The translations under genes and the position numbers were made by a program. The notes beneath the pieces were generated by a model, which saw nothing but the letters and a program-made list of their open reading frames with translations, was not told the origin of the DNA and searched no databases. A stretch of DNA of 64,000 nt from Woronichinia naegeliana WA131 (GTDB lineage: Bacteria; Cyanobacteriota; Cyanobacteriia; Cyanobacteriales; Microcystaceae): NCBI GenBank assembly GCA_025370055.1, contig CP073041.1, forward strand, positions 6,604,272 through 6,668,271, given 5' to 3'. Of the stretch, positions 36,096 through 44,397 are shown piece by piece (within the stretch, counting starts at the first letter, position 1; the number at the start of each line of letters is the position of its first letter).

Positions 36096-36656
36096 CTACC
36101 AAACCTGGGGCGTAAACCCCGCATCATTTAAAATTATCACGTTTTCCCCTGATTGCACCAAAACAAATAAACCCTGACGATAAGCATAACTCACCACCTT
36201 ATCGGGAACTACCATCGCCGCTACCGCCCCCAAAGCCTTCACATCCCGAAAACGAGGCATTAACCGCTTAAACTTAGCCAAACGTTGTAAATGCTCATCC
36301 ACATCTCTTTGGGTTAACTTACTTTTAACCTCCACTAAAATCGCATCTGTGTCATTAACCACTAACAAATCAATTTCTAAACCCTCATGGTCTCTTGTTA
36401 CCGAAAGCCCAGGGTGAAACTCATGGACATCAATGCCCCGCTGCTGAAAAAGACGCACCACCGCAGGACGCACTTGATACTCAACAAACTCCCCTAAACG
36501 ATTCCCCAACTCGCCTATCTGCTTACTAACACTTTTAATTTGTCTATCTGTTTCTTTTTGGGCTTGGGATAATTCTTGTTGGGATTGATTCAATTCTTGT
36601 TGGGATTGGGCCAATTTCTTTAGTATTTCCCGAATGTCGTCAATGGTGGTAGTCAT
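36096..36656 (-). CDS. PD-(D/E)XK nuclease-like protein (DUF3782-like)
   Basis: About 186 residues from the ATG at 36656 (MTTTIDDIREILKKLAQSQQ). The N-terminus is a Gln-rich coiled coil (QQELNQSQQELSQAQKETDR); residues about 60-180 form the nuclease-like domain with LEIDLLVVNDTDAILVEVKS carrying D...ExK. This family is abundant in cyanobacteria; its function is not known. It is nearly the same as 45866-46384, differing mostly by extra coiled-coil repeats. A type A repeat lies just upstream. Confidence 0.75.
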   Translation of the reverse strand: MTTTIDDIREILKKLAQSQQELNQSQQELSQAQKETDRQIKSVSKQIGELGNRLGEFVEYQVRPAVVRLFQQRGIDVHEFHPGLSVTRDHEGLEIDLLVVNDTDAILVEVKSKLTQRDVDEHLQRLAKFKRLMPRFRDVKALGAVAAMVVPDKVVSYAYRQGLFVLVQSGENVIILNDAGFTPQVW

Positions 36657-36697
36657 AATCAATTTCCTTTTCAAGTTAAATCACCTCCATTGTAGCC

Positions 36698-36769
36698 CGA
36701 TCGCTTTTTCTCACTGTGGTTACGGGCCAAGGGATTTGCTGCTGATGAACAAAAAAGAAGGGCGATCGC
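36698..36769. repeat. Type A inter-module repeat
   Basis: Full copy: CGATCGCTTTTTCTCACTGT, GGTTACGGGCCAAGGGATTT, AACAAAAAAGAAGGGCGATC, GC. Confidence 0.88.
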
Positions 36770-36819
36770 TTTTTTTGCTATACTTGTAGGACAACATTAA
36801 CACTTTGCCTTTAACTTCA

Positions 36820-37026
36820 ATGACAGAAATCGTTTTTTTAGTGGAAGATGATGTGGATGGCGGCTACATAGCTAAAGCTTTAGACCAGTCTATTTTTACT
36901 CAGGGTGACACAATAGATGAGTTAAAAGAGATGATTCGTGATGCTGTAATTTGTCATTTTGCTCAAAGTGTTTGTCCTGAGCGTATTCGATTGCAGTTTA
37001 TTCGTGAAGAAGTATTAGCTGTATGA
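36820..37026 (+). CDS. HicB-like antitoxin
   Basis: 68 residues from the ATG at 36820 (MTEIVFLVEDDVDGGYIAKA). The GGY.A.A...I.T.GDT..EL...I.DA pattern is the HicB partial RNase H fold; no C-terminal HTH is present. It overlaps the hicA start by four bases (ATGA). Confidence 0.85.
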   Translation: MTEIVFLVEDDVDGGYIAKALDQSIFTQGDTIDELKEMIRDAVICHFAQSVCPERIRLQFIREEVLAV

Positions 37027-37262
37027 GATTACCACGAGATTTAACAGGCAAAAAATTTGCCAAAATGGTGGAAGTTCTTGGTTATAGAATTGAGCGACAA
37101 ACAGGCAGTCATATTCGGCTTACAACGACAAAAAATGGAGAGCATCATATTACAATCCCTAATCATAGCCCAATTAAAGTGGGTACATTAAATGCTATTC
37201 TTAAAGATATTGCTAATCATTTTGAGACAACTCGTGAAGATTTGATTGATCAGTTGTTTTAG
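37023..37262 (+). CDS. hicA: HicA-family mRNA interferase toxin
   Basis: 79 residues: LTGKKFAKMVEVLGYRIERQ, then TGSHIRLTTTKNGEHHITIP, NHSPIKVGTLNAILKDI. The GSH motif holds the catalytic His of the dsRBD-like HicA fold. Translationally coupled to the HicB-like gene. Confidence 0.9.
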   Translation: MRLPRDLTGKKFAKMVEVLGYRIERQTGSHIRLTTTKNGEHHITIPNHSPIKVGTLNAILKDIANHFETTREDLIDQLF

Positions 37263-37264
37263 CC

Positions 37265-37336
37265 CGATCGCTTTTTCTCACTGTGGTTACAGGCTCAGGT
37301 ATTTGCTGTTGATGAACAAAAAAGAAGAGCGATCGC
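37265..37336. repeat. Type A inter-module repeat
   Basis: Full copy with small changes (TTACAGGCTCAGGTATTTGC, AAAGAAGAGCGATCGC); it starts two bases after the HicA stop codon. Confidence 0.85.
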
Positions 37337-37337
37337 T

Positions 37338-37613
37338 TTACTGATGGGGATCATCCCTTAATTTTTTATCAAAACAATATTGTAGAAAAACTTTTTTTGA
37401 TACTCCAGCTTGGGCAGCCATAGACTTAACGAGAGTTTCACTAAAGGGAGCTTTGGGACAATCAACAGTGACTTTATATAATTTACCGTTGACAACTTTT
37501 TTCCAATGTTCGTGAGAAGTCCCATCCTGTTTTTGGGGTTCAAATCCCATATTTTTAAGGGCTGTTTTAACTTGTTTACAGGTAGGCGGTGCAAATTTCG
37601 TAAAAAATCCCAA
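37338..37613 (-). CDS. HicA-like toxin
   Basis: 91 residues. PPTCKQVKTALKNMGFEPQK, QDGTSHEHWKKVVNGKLYKV, TVDCPKAPFSETLVKSMAAQ. The TSHEHW motif carries the catalytic His; this is the second HicA-like subfamily (longer C-terminus). Pairs with 37623-37937, nine bases upstream. Confidence 0.8.
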   Translation of the reverse strand: MGFFTKFAPPTCKQVKTALKNMGFEPQKQDGTSHEHWKKVVNGKLYKVTVDCPKAPFSETLVKSMAAQAGVSKKVFLQYCFDKKLRDDPHQ

Positions 37614-37622
37614 GATATTCTC

Positions 37623-37937
37623 CTATACAACTTGAGATGGTAAGGTTTCAGAGAAAATTTGTAAATGGGTTGGATTGAAAGCCTTGATTTTTTGAATAAA
37701 AACAGCAAAATAATATTCTAAAATTAGTGAGAAAGGAGCTTTTCGAGATAGAAGTTGTTCGGCGTAGTTTTTATCTATTGTTAAGGCTTCGGTGACGTAG
37801 GATTTAATCATTGCCTCTAGCCTTTGTTTCGCTTCGTTAGAGGAGTCTGCCTGGGCAGCAAGGTTAAGATCAATACAGACAGCTACCCATTGATTATTTT
37901 CTTGTTTGATAAAGCAACGTAATAGCGGGGTTTTCAT
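37623..37937 (-). CDS. HicB-like antitoxin (DUF1902-type)
   Basis: 104 residues: RCFIKQENNQWVAVCIDLNL, AAQADSSNEAKQRLEAMIKS. The start follows the HicB fold (W.AVC.DLN..AQ..S..EA...L). The C-terminal half is less usual. First gene of the pair with the HicA-like toxin. Confidence 0.75.
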   Translation of the reverse strand: MKTPLLRCFIKQENNQWVAVCIDLNLAAQADSSNEAKQRLEAMIKSYVTEALTIDKNYAEQLLSRKAPFSLILEYYFAVFIQKIKAFNPTHLQIFSETLPSQVV

Positions 37938-38049
37938 TATCTTTTTCTCTTTACTTATAATACACAGTATGTTGTTGTCTTATTCTGTCAAAATTTTGTA
38001 TATGATGTCAAGCATAAAGGATTACCTTTTTTCTTTGGCTTACTGGGGG

Positions 38050-38120
38050 ACTCGCTTTTTCTAACTGTGGTTACGGGCCAAGGGATTTGCTGCTGGTGAA
38101 CAAAAAAGAAGGGCGATCGC
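38050..38120. repeat. Type A inter-module repeat
   Basis: Full copy (CTCGCTTTTTCTAACTGTGG ... AAAAGAAGGGCGATCGC). The gap 37938-38183 has nothing else recognisable. Confidence 0.85.
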
Positions 38121-38183
38121 TGTTTAGCAAATAGAGGAAAATAAGCAAGTAAATTTTTAAAAAATTAATGAAATTGCTGATTT

Positions 38184-38450
38184 TCATTCATAATGACTCC
38201 ACATTCGTATAATCTTAATAATTTTCTTTTCAGGGAAAACTTGATAAACTAAACGATGTTGAATATTAATTCTTCGGGAGTAGTAATTAGCTAAATCTCC
38301 ACTTAATTTTTCGTAGGTAGGGTAAGATTGAAAAGGATTAGATTTAAAAATTTTTAGCAATTTATCGGCTTGTTTGGATAATTCTATTCGCACCAATTTT
38401 TGAACATCTTTTTCCGCCTGCTTAGTAAAAAATAATTGCCAATTATCCAT
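38184..38450 (-). CDS. Txe/YoeB-family toxin
   Basis: 88 residues: LFFTKQAEKDVQKLVRIELS, NPFQSYPTYEKLSGDLANYY, SRRINIQHRLVYQVF, ending IIRMWSHYE. Paralogue of 35530-35796. Overlaps its antitoxin by eight bases. Confidence 0.9.
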   Translation of the reverse strand: MDNWQLFFTKQAEKDVQKLVRIELSKQADKLLKIFKSNPFQSYPTYEKLSGDLANYYSRRINIQHRLVYQVFPEKKIIKIIRMWSHYE

Positions 38451-38703
38451 TTAAAATTGCCCTAATCACTTCTTCACTAACACAATCTTCTATGGGAGTT
38501 TTACCGCCTTCAATGATAGATTCCACCATACCAGGAATAGAGTATAGATAAAGCGTTTCCTGGATAGCATTCCAATCTTCTTCTGCAATTAAAACAGCAT
38601 TTTTTTCAGTTCCTGATAATAGGATTGGCTGATGATTGTCATTAATATCATTAACTAATGTCTCAATCTGGCCTTGAGCTTCGATAAGGGTAATGGTTTT
38701 CAT
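38443..38703 (-). CDS. Phd/YefM-family antitoxin
   Basis: 86 residues: MKTITLIEAQGQIETLVNDI, NDNHQPILLSGTEKNAVLIA, EEDWNAIQETLYLYSIPGM. Standard YefM with an intact toxin-binding C-terminus. First gene of the second YoeB pair. Confidence 0.9.
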   Translation of the reverse strand: MKTITLIEAQGQIETLVNDINDNHQPILLSGTEKNAVLIAEEDWNAIQETLYLYSIPGMVESIIEGGKTPIEDCVSEEVIRAILNG

Positions 38704-38764
38704 TGACTCAACGACTTTTGAATGATTTATGGATTTGATTTTAGCAAACCTTGACGGAATTAGG

Positions 38765-38810
38765 CGATCGCTGTTCTAATTTTAACCAGATCGCTGTCCT
38801 AATTTTAACC
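38765..38810. repeat. Two 22-base direct repeats
   Basis: GATCGCTGT.CTAATTTTAACC occurs twice head to tail, leading into a type A repeat. A similar doublet is at 39537-39581. Confidence 0.7.
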
Positions 38811-38883
38811 CGATCGCTTTTTCTCACTGTGATTACAGGCCGATGGATTTGCTGATAATGAACAAAAAAAGAAGGGCGATCGC
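38811..38883. repeat. Type A inter-module repeat
   Basis: Full copy (CGATCGCTTTTTCTCACTGT, GATTACAGGCCGATGGATTT, AAAGAAGGGCGATCGCC). Confidence 0.85.
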
Positions 38884-38888
38884 CGAAA

Positions 38889-39083
38889 CTAAACTTGACC
38901 TAGTAAATGTTTGGCCTTATTTAAACGATAAAGATTAACCCTCGAAGAACGATTTTCAACTTCTATTTGAGCAATCAATTCATCTAAAATCAAAATTTCT
39001 GCATCAGCCCGACGACAAATCGCTTGAACCTTAAGCGATCGCTGCTGTACCCGTTCTAAACTAGGAAGAGAAGACTGATTCAT
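38889..39083 (-). CDS. Small uncharacterised protein (pair member)
   Basis: 64 residues from the ATG at 39083, which overlaps the stop of the upstream gene (ATGA). Helical: SLPSLERVQQRSLKVQAICR, RADAEILILDELIAQIE. No family recognised. The coupling and the flanking type A repeats give it the look of a TA-like module. Confidence 0.55.
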   Translation of the reverse strand: MNQSSLPSLERVQQRSLKVQAICRRADAEILILDELIAQIEVENRSSRVNLYRLNKAKHLLGQV

Positions 39084-39424
39084 CGTAACCCCCAATCTTG
39101 CTTAATCTCTTGAATCGTTGCCTTTAGAGCAAAAACTGTTCCTTGAGCATCCTCAATAGAACGACTTAACAACGCTAGTGTAGCAGATGTTGCTGAAGGT
39201 TGAGAAGCTGCAATTTGACGGAGTAGCGTACTAAAACGAGAATAGTAGGTATCGGCACGTTGTTGAACATTATCGAGTTGCTCTAAATCGCTCAGAGTGG
39301 CTTCTGTCTCACCATAGTTTTCCAAAATCATAAACTGGAATGAAGTAGCATCATGGATGATAAAAAGCAGGTTTTGTTGCAATTCGAGAACTATTTTCTG
39401 TGTTTCTTCAGATAGTTGAGCCAC
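39080..39424 (-). CDS. Uncharacterised helical protein (pair member)
   Basis: 114 residues, all helical, no signal: EETQKIVLELQQNLLFIIHD, QRADTYYSRFSTLLRQIAAS, LSRSIEDAQGTVFALKATIQ. No known domain recognised. It is translationally coupled to the 64-residue partner and bracketed by type A repeats, like the proven TA modules beside it. Confidence 0.55.
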   Translation of the reverse strand: MAQLSEETQKIVLELQQNLLFIIHDATSFQFMILENYGETEATLSDLEQLDNVQQRADTYYSRFSTLLRQIAASQPSATSATLALLSRSIEDAQGTVFALKATIQEIKQDWGLR

Positions 39425-39581
39425 AAAATAATAACTTTTGGGTGAGATAAAACTATTTGCATTCTAGCGTCTATTGGAAATTTGGCAAAAAGTTTAAGCT
39501 CTTAAATTTGCTGCTGATGAACAAAAAAGAAGGGCGATCGCTGTTCTAAATTTAACCAGATCGCTGTCCTAAATTTAACCT

Positions 39582-39651
39582 ACTCGCTTTTTTTCATTGT
39601 GTTTACAGGCCAAGGGATTTGCCGATGATGAACAAAAAAGAAGAGCGATCT
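39582..39651. repeat. Type A inter-module repeat
   Basis: Full but diverged copy (CTCGCTTTTTTTCATTGTGT, TTACAGGCCAAGGGATTTGC, AAAGAAGAGCGATC). A right half-copy lies at 39507-39541. Confidence 0.8.
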
Positions 39652-39654
39652 CTC

Positions 39655-40554
39655 TTAATTTTTGAAGGATTTAGGTCGCAAAAAAATACCAACAGGTTTA
39701 TCATTATCGGAACTTTTAGAATTATTCTCTGTGATTTGATTGCTTTGAGTGTTGGATGAATCATTAGAGATTTTGTAAGAACCTTTAGGAAGTTTATTGA
39801 ATAAATCTGATTTAATAAAGCTACTCACGGAAACCCCCAAGTTATCTCCATGTAATTCATCTAATTTAGGACATTTTTCCATATCATATTGTACATTTTT
39901 CTTTGCAGCCGCATGAATAGCAACTAACTCTTTTTTTTGATTAAAAACTCCACTTCCACTCATTCCTTCAATAGTTGGATTGCTATAGTTAATATTATGT
40001 CCATCTTGACTCTTGGAAGGGGTCAAAATAGCTTCTATTTTTCCCGTAGTCAATTCATACGTTGGTTGCTTATTGCAAAATTTCCACCCAGAAATAGTTA
40101 CACTCTCTTGGCGTGAGATATTACCATTTAAAGTAAAAAAAGAGTGCTTTTTATCACTTTTAAATCTGATTAATACCAAATCAATTGATGGATTTTCACT
40201 ACGGTAAACATCTTTATAATAATCAAACTCGTATTCTTCTTTATAATTTTTTCCATCCGAAAAATAAATTTTGTAAGGTTCTCTAATTTCTCCAGGTTTA
40301 ATGTTAACAAGATGTTTAACTGTTAAAATGTAATAGTTATCACCGTTTTTAGCAATAACCACTCCTGAACCAATTTTGCCTATTCCTTTAATTTGTGGAG
40401 TATTGATAACTTCAGTAGTGTTTGTGTAAACAGTTGGTTGGCTATAATTGAATGCTTGCGGAAAATCTTTATTTTGAGACTGGCATCCAAAACAATACGT
40501 TGCTATCAAAAACAGCAGATTTAATAAATAGGCAGAATATTTTTTTTTGCTCAT
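39655..40554 (-). CDS. Trypsin-like serine protease, lipoprotein
   Basis: 299 residues. A lipobox (ATYCFGC, Cys24) predicts export and lipid anchoring. The chymotrypsin-fold triad is visible: His81 (LTVKHL), Asp125 (SIDLVLI) and Ser199 in EGMSGSGVF. Residues 240-290 are a Ser/Asn-rich linker and the protein ends in GIFLRPKSFKN, a tail shared with the kinase encoded at 44398-45725 (ends LFKRPKSFK). It starts nine bases after the larger protease, so both are one transcription unit. Substrate unknown. Confidence 0.85.
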   Translation of the reverse strand: MSKKKYSAYLLNLLFLIATYCFGCQSQNKDFPQAFNYSQPTVYTNTTEVINTPQIKGIGKIGSGVVIAKNGDNYYILTVKHLVNIKPGEIREPYKIYFSDGKNYKEEYEFDYYKDVYRSENPSIDLVLIRFKSDKKHSFFTLNGNISRQESVTISGWKFCNKQPTYELTTGKIEAILTPSKSQDGHNINYSNPTIEGMSGSGVFNQKKELVAIHAAAKKNVQYDMEKCPKLDELHGDNLGVSVSSFIKSDLFNKLPKGSYKISNDSSNTQSNQITENNSKSSDNDKPVGIFLRPKSFKN

Positions 40555-40562
40555 GTCTTTTG

Positions 40563-42134
40563 TCAGTAGTATTTACGGGGAAGAATTAGTTTTGACTCCG
40601 ATGAATTGCTGTGGCAGGCAGTAAAATTATACTTAAATCTTATTTTAACTGAATCTCCAACACCCTCTTTATAAAGTGTAAATTTTGTCTCTTTTTCAAT
40701 ATTCTCAGCCAACTCGATAACATACTGACTTTGCCGAATTGGATTTGGATATACAACCATTAGCTCTAAAGGAACACTATTAGGATATTGTTTAAAAAAA
40801 TTTTTCGGGTTAACAATTTTTTGGGGAAATGGAAGAACTGTAACATAACTGTTGGAAGTGCTAAATTCATAACCACCTTCAAGAAACTCTAGAAGACTAA
40901 AATCACCTTCATTAATCCAGTAACCGTCTTCTTCTTGGTGTTTTTTAAACGACAAATATCGTCTTTTTCTTCGGTTATAAAGATATTTATTAATCTGAAC
41001 ATAGTATTGATTTTGAGAACTATATATTATAAATTCAGCTATGAAAGTACGTTTCCTTCTCCTGTTATTCCAACAGACTGAGAAAACCCCAAAAAATAAG
41101 ATTATAATTCCTAGTACAAGAAGCAATTTATTGTTTAAAAAAAAATTACGGTTTAAATTATTCGCGGGCAAAGGCACAGGAGACCTGCTTCGACTATTGT
41201 TCAATAAAACAAATAGTTCAAAATTTTGAGATAATGGCGGAATTTTCCTGATAAAATCACTCAACAGGTTGTCACGCTCCAAGCTTGAGTAATGCTCTAT
41301 TGGTAATCCTAGTGCTAATGGTGCGTTATCTCTAATAATCTCAGGAACAACCGGTTGATCTGCATATTGATATTGAGGAACATCAACAACATCACTAGGT
41401 CTTCTACCTGTAATTCCTATTAATTTTCCTTGAATATTAAGGTTTGCTCCACCGCTCATGCCCTCTGATACTGGATTAGTAAATCCCAGTTGGTAACCAT
41501 CTTTTAAAAGTTTGGGAGCCTTGAAAACCCTACCCGGTTCAAAAGTAAATTTAGCTGGACAATTAATAATTTCAACTGAAACATTGCAAGGGAAACCAGT
41601 TACAAAAAGTTGGCTTCCATCCTCTAATTTATCTGATGTTCCAATCACTGCTTTTTCATAACTATAGGGAGTATAAAAGCCTAACAAACCCAAATCAATT
41701 TTAATATTGTTTTTTTGAAATTTGGACGTTGGGTGAACAAAAGCCTTATGAATCAAACCATCGTGTGTTTTAATATAAAACTCTTTACTCTGAGAGGAAA
41801 TATGATTGTTTGTCAAGACAAAATAAAGAAACAAAGAACCTTTTTTCACCTTTACTTCTTTCTTTTCCACAATTACTCCTGAACCACTGGATTTAATTGC
41901 GTTCGATTGTATATTTTCCCATGCCTTAGAATCAACACCAAAGACCCTAACAGTAATTAGTTCGGAGAGATCATGAATTTGCTCTTCGGGCAAGAATTTC
42001 CCTTGTTTCTCCTCAGATATTAAAAGCGTTTGATTGTCCAAAAAAGTAAAAGCTTGTACTGAAGAATTGAGAACCAACACAACAGCACAAACTTTTAGCA
42101 AAACAAAGGAGCGTATCCAGTTAATAAACTTCAT
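40563..42134 (-). CDS. Membrane-anchored trypsin-like serine protease
   Basis: 523 residues. N-terminal signal/anchor (FVLLKVCAVVLVLNSSVQAF), then a trypsin-like domain with His111 (LTNNHIS), Asp147 (KIDLGLLGF) and Ser227 (SEGMSGGA). A second membrane span lies near 336-355 (KLLLVLGIIILFFGVFSVCW), followed by a basic stretch and a cytoplasmic domain of about 165 residues without recognised motif (WINEGDFSLLEFLEGGYEFS). It could transmit proteolytic events across the membrane. Its upstream neighbour was the COP23 gene, now separated by an insertion sequence. Confidence 0.82.
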   Translation of the reverse strand: MKFINWIRSFVLLKVCAVVLVLNSSVQAFTFLDNQTLLISEEKQGKFLPEEQIHDLSELITVRVFGVDSKAWENIQSNAIKSSGSGVIVEKKEVKVKKGSLFLYFVLTNNHISSQSKEFYIKTHDGLIHKAFVHPTSKFQKNNIKIDLGLLGFYTPYSYEKAVIGTSDKLEDGSQLFVTGFPCNVSVEIINCPAKFTFEPGRVFKAPKLLKDGYQLGFTNPVSEGMSGGANLNIQGKLIGITGRRPSDVVDVPQYQYADQPVVPEIIRDNAPLALGLPIEHYSSLERDNLLSDFIRKIPPLSQNFELFVLLNNSRSRSPVPLPANNLNRNFFLNNKLLLVLGIIILFFGVFSVCWNNRRRKRTFIAEFIIYSSQNQYYVQINKYLYNRRKRRYLSFKKHQEEDGYWINEGDFSLLEFLEGGYEFSTSNSYVTVLPFPQKIVNPKNFFKQYPNSVPLELMVVYPNPIRQSQYVIELAENIEKETKFTLYKEGVGDSVKIRFKYNFTACHSNSSESKLILPRKYY

Positions 42135-42231
42135 GTATTAAACAAAAGACAGGCACAATTAGGTTACCGACAATAGGGTACATCCCGGATAAAGTAGTAC
42201 ATAGAATCTGGGGTAAAATGGAAAAAAACTG

Positions 42232-42474
42232 ATGAGCGAAAAAAGTATGTTACCGATTCCCCCAGAAGAAAAAGCACTGTTAAAACAGCATCTCACCGAA
42301 TCAGCCCGTATCTTGCGCAAATATACGGAACCAGAGAAACAGAAGGACTTTGGAAGCATCGAAGTAGAAGTCAGAACCCAGATGTTAGAAATTGTGGGGC
42401 CAACAATGGGGGAGTTTTTTTTTCAGAAGGGGGAAAAAAACGGTCTGGAAACAAGCGAAAAATCAAAACCCTAG
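42232..42474 (+). CDS. ISKra4-family transposase, first frame
   Basis: 80 codons (PEEKALLKQHLTESARILRK) ending at a stop shortly after the slippery heptamer A-AAA-AAC at 42435-42441. A -1 shift there leads into GGKKRSGNKRKIKTLVGEVE and the second frame. Confidence 0.75.
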   Translation: MSEKSMLPIPPEEKALLKQHLTESARILRKYTEPEKQKDFGSIEVEVRTQMLEIVGPTMGEFFFQKGEKNGLETSEKSKP

Positions 42475-42482
42475 TCGGAGAA

Positions 42483-43340
42483 GTGGAAATAAGCCAAAAA
42501 CAAGCCAGAAAACTAAAGGTGTCGCCAAAAATCGTCTTAAGTCCAGGTTTAGAGAAATGCTGTCTAAGAGCCAGTGCGAAAACATCCTACCAACAAGCAG
42601 AAGAAGATATAGAGGAGTTGATGGGGATAAAAGTAGGACATAGCAGTTTACATCGCTTGGTAGAACGGACAGAACTGCCCTTAGCTCAAGCTCAGTCAGA
42701 GAGTGCGGGGGTCAGTATAGATGGGGGAAAGATTTGTCTGCGGGGCGAGGAGAAGGAAGGGGGACAGTGGCGAGATTATAAACTGGTGAGTCTTCATGGC
42801 AATGTCTGTGAAGCCTTTTTCCAAGACCCAGAGGGCTTAAAGAATTGGAGCAATGTTCAACCTTTGTCCCCAATAGTGACCTTTTTGGGAGATGGTCATC
42901 CCGGAATCTGGAATGCGGTAGAGAGTTTCGCCACTCAATCGTGGCTGATACGACGAGAGGTGTTGGATTGGTATCATCTCAAGGAGAATCTGTTCAAAGT
43001 GGGTGGCTCTCTCAAACGGCTAGAAGCAGTGGAGCATTTACTGTGGCGGGGTTTTGTGAACAAGGCAATAGATGCGTTTGATGGAGTCAAAAGCAAGAGG
43101 GCAAAGAATTTTCAAGCCTATTTGACGAAGCATTATCAGCGTATCCCTGATTACCAATACTATCAACAGCTTGGTATTGTGATTGGTTCTGGTGATGTGG
43201 AGTCTAAGATTAAACAGGTGGGAGCTAGGGTTAAATTGTCGGGAGCACGTTGGCATCTTCATAATGTTTCTCGTATTCTTCGGCTACGATGTGCTTATCT
43301 CAATCACTCTCCTCTTTTGAGTGTCAATGTATTATCTTAA
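42483..43340 (+). CDS. ISKra4-family transposase, catalytic frame
   Basis: 285 residues: GVSIDGGKICLRGEE (first acidic residue), VTFLGDGHPGIWN, EVLDWYHLKENLFKVGGSLK, VIGSGDVESKIKQVG and the C-terminal LSGARWHLHNVSRILRLRCA. All core motifs are intact, so with -1 frameshifting the element may still be active. Confidence 0.85.
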   Translation: MEISQKQARKLKVSPKIVLSPGLEKCCLRASAKTSYQQAEEDIEELMGIKVGHSSLHRLVERTELPLAQAQSESAGVSIDGGKICLRGEEKEGGQWRDYKLVSLHGNVCEAFFQDPEGLKNWSNVQPLSPIVTFLGDGHPGIWNAVESFATQSWLIRREVLDWYHLKENLFKVGGSLKRLEAVEHLLWRGFVNKAIDAFDGVKSKRAKNFQAYLTKHYQRIPDYQYYQQLGIVIGSGDVESKIKQVGARVKLSGARWHLHNVSRILRLRCAYLNHSPLLSVNVLS

Positions 43341-43357
43341 GTCTCCTCTTTTGAGTG

Positions 43358-43945
43358 TCAATGTATTATCTTAAGTGGGATGCACCCCCGACAATACGCT
43401 TTGATTGTTTTATCCATCAGAACAGCATTATTGTCCACTACTAAGCGACATGACTGAATTAAAGGATTTCCACCAATATTTGTATCACTGAGGCTATAAA
43501 GAGTTTCAAGTAAATCTTTAGGCTGTTTTTTCCATTGTCCGCTCCAGCCGTAAGTGTTACCGTCTAGCGTAAATAACAAATTGTCACAGCCCTTACCCTG
43601 TTCATTTGTCGTACAAACAACGGGGTTATTATTCATGAAGCCATAGGTGGTGTACTGCCCCCCTTGAGAAAGATATTTATTAAGATTATATGTCACTTTG
43701 CTACAGCGACTTTCAGGAGTCTCACCTGCCTCCTTGCCGACATCATTGTACCATTTAATTAATACGCGGCGTTCGTTGTTCCATTGAGGGCTGATGCCAA
43801 AGGTAGTTGGTGCCCCGCTCTGTTTTCCGCACACAAACTTAACTTGGGGGGAAGCATTAGAAGAATGTAGGGGAGCAATAGCAAAAACCCAAGCTATGCC
43901 TAGCATTCCCAAGTAACGTACCGCATGATGAAAAAAGTTTCCCAT
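43358..43945 (-). CDS. COP23-domain secreted protein, C-terminus altered by IS
   Basis: 195 residues. A signal peptide (RYLGMLGIAWVFAIAPLHSS) is followed by a COP23 domain: FVCGKQSGAPTTFG, RVLIKWYNDV, RCSKVTYNLNKYLSQG, CDNLLFTLDG, with four or more conserved cysteines. COP23 was named for a circadian-oscillating cyanobacterial membrane protein; its role is unknown. The IS at 42176-43387 entered at the last codon: the original end was KAYCR-stop and the present end reads KAYCRGCIPLKIIH from the IS. The change is small, so the protein may still work, but downstream protease genes are cut off from this promoter. Confidence 0.75.
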   Translation of the reverse strand: MGNFFHHAVRYLGMLGIAWVFAIAPLHSSNASPQVKFVCGKQSGAPTTFGISPQWNNERRVLIKWYNDVGKEAGETPESRCSKVTYNLNKYLSQGGQYTTYGFMNNNPVVCTTNEQGKGCDNLLFTLDGNTYGWSGQWKKQPKDLLETLYSLSDTNIGGNPLIQSCRLVVDNNAVLMDKTIKAYCRGCIPLKIIH

Positions 43946-44065
43946 TTTCTCCTCCTTTAGACATTTTTAGAAGTAGTTATACCATGTCGAACATTGTAAC
44001 AACTGAATAATACTATTTGAGCCTAGTGACAAAAAGTCATGATTTCCTAACATAATGACGCTCCC

Positions 44066-44359
44066 CTAAAAGTCCATTGAATGCTTTTCAGGCACAAGGA
44101 ATATTGGATTAACAAGAGCCGTTTCTGTTTGCTCAGGTGTTTCTCCCCTAGGCCGTTTGAAAATTAACTTTTGAGGTTTCACCTCAACAAACGTAAATTG
44201 TGAGCGACAAGACTCAAGCTCAGAATGCTGTTCACAAGCTATGCGAATGCTGGTACTGCTGTTTTCAAGGCTTTTGTGAGCAACAAATAAGCTTATCGCC
44301 CCTATGATTATAGGAGTGACTTTGAAAAATATATGATCTTTGTCAATTTTTATGTACAT
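44066..44359 (-). CDS. Small membrane protein of the kinase-protease cluster
   Basis: 97 residues from the ATG at 44359 (MYIKIDKDHIFFKVTPIIIG). One hydrophobic span (TPIIIGAISLFVAHKSL) and an exported-looking C-terminal part with two Cys (RIACEQHSELESCRSQF). The motif KLIFKRPRGE resembles the RPKSFK tails of the kinase and protease. Same strand as the kinase, 38 bases downstream. Family not recognised. Confidence 0.55.
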   Translation of the reverse strand: MYIKIDKDHIFFKVTPIIIGAISLFVAHKSLENSSTSIRIACEQHSELESCRSQFTFVEVKPQKLIFKRPRGETPEQTETALVNPIFLVPEKHSMDF

Positions 44360-44397
44360 GGTCGCCCCAAAAATCAAGTCTACTAATAAATTATCAT

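Larger units (their letters stand above)
42176..43387 (+). mobile_element. ISKra4-family insertion sequence
   Basis: 1212 bases with short inverted ends GGGT(A/G)CATCCC and a 9-base target duplication CCGACAATA (42167-42175 and 43388-43396). A 34-base stretch near the right end (CTCCTCTTTTGAGTGTCAAT...) is repeated twice in tandem. Distinct from the two 1390-base elements. Confidence 0.9.
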
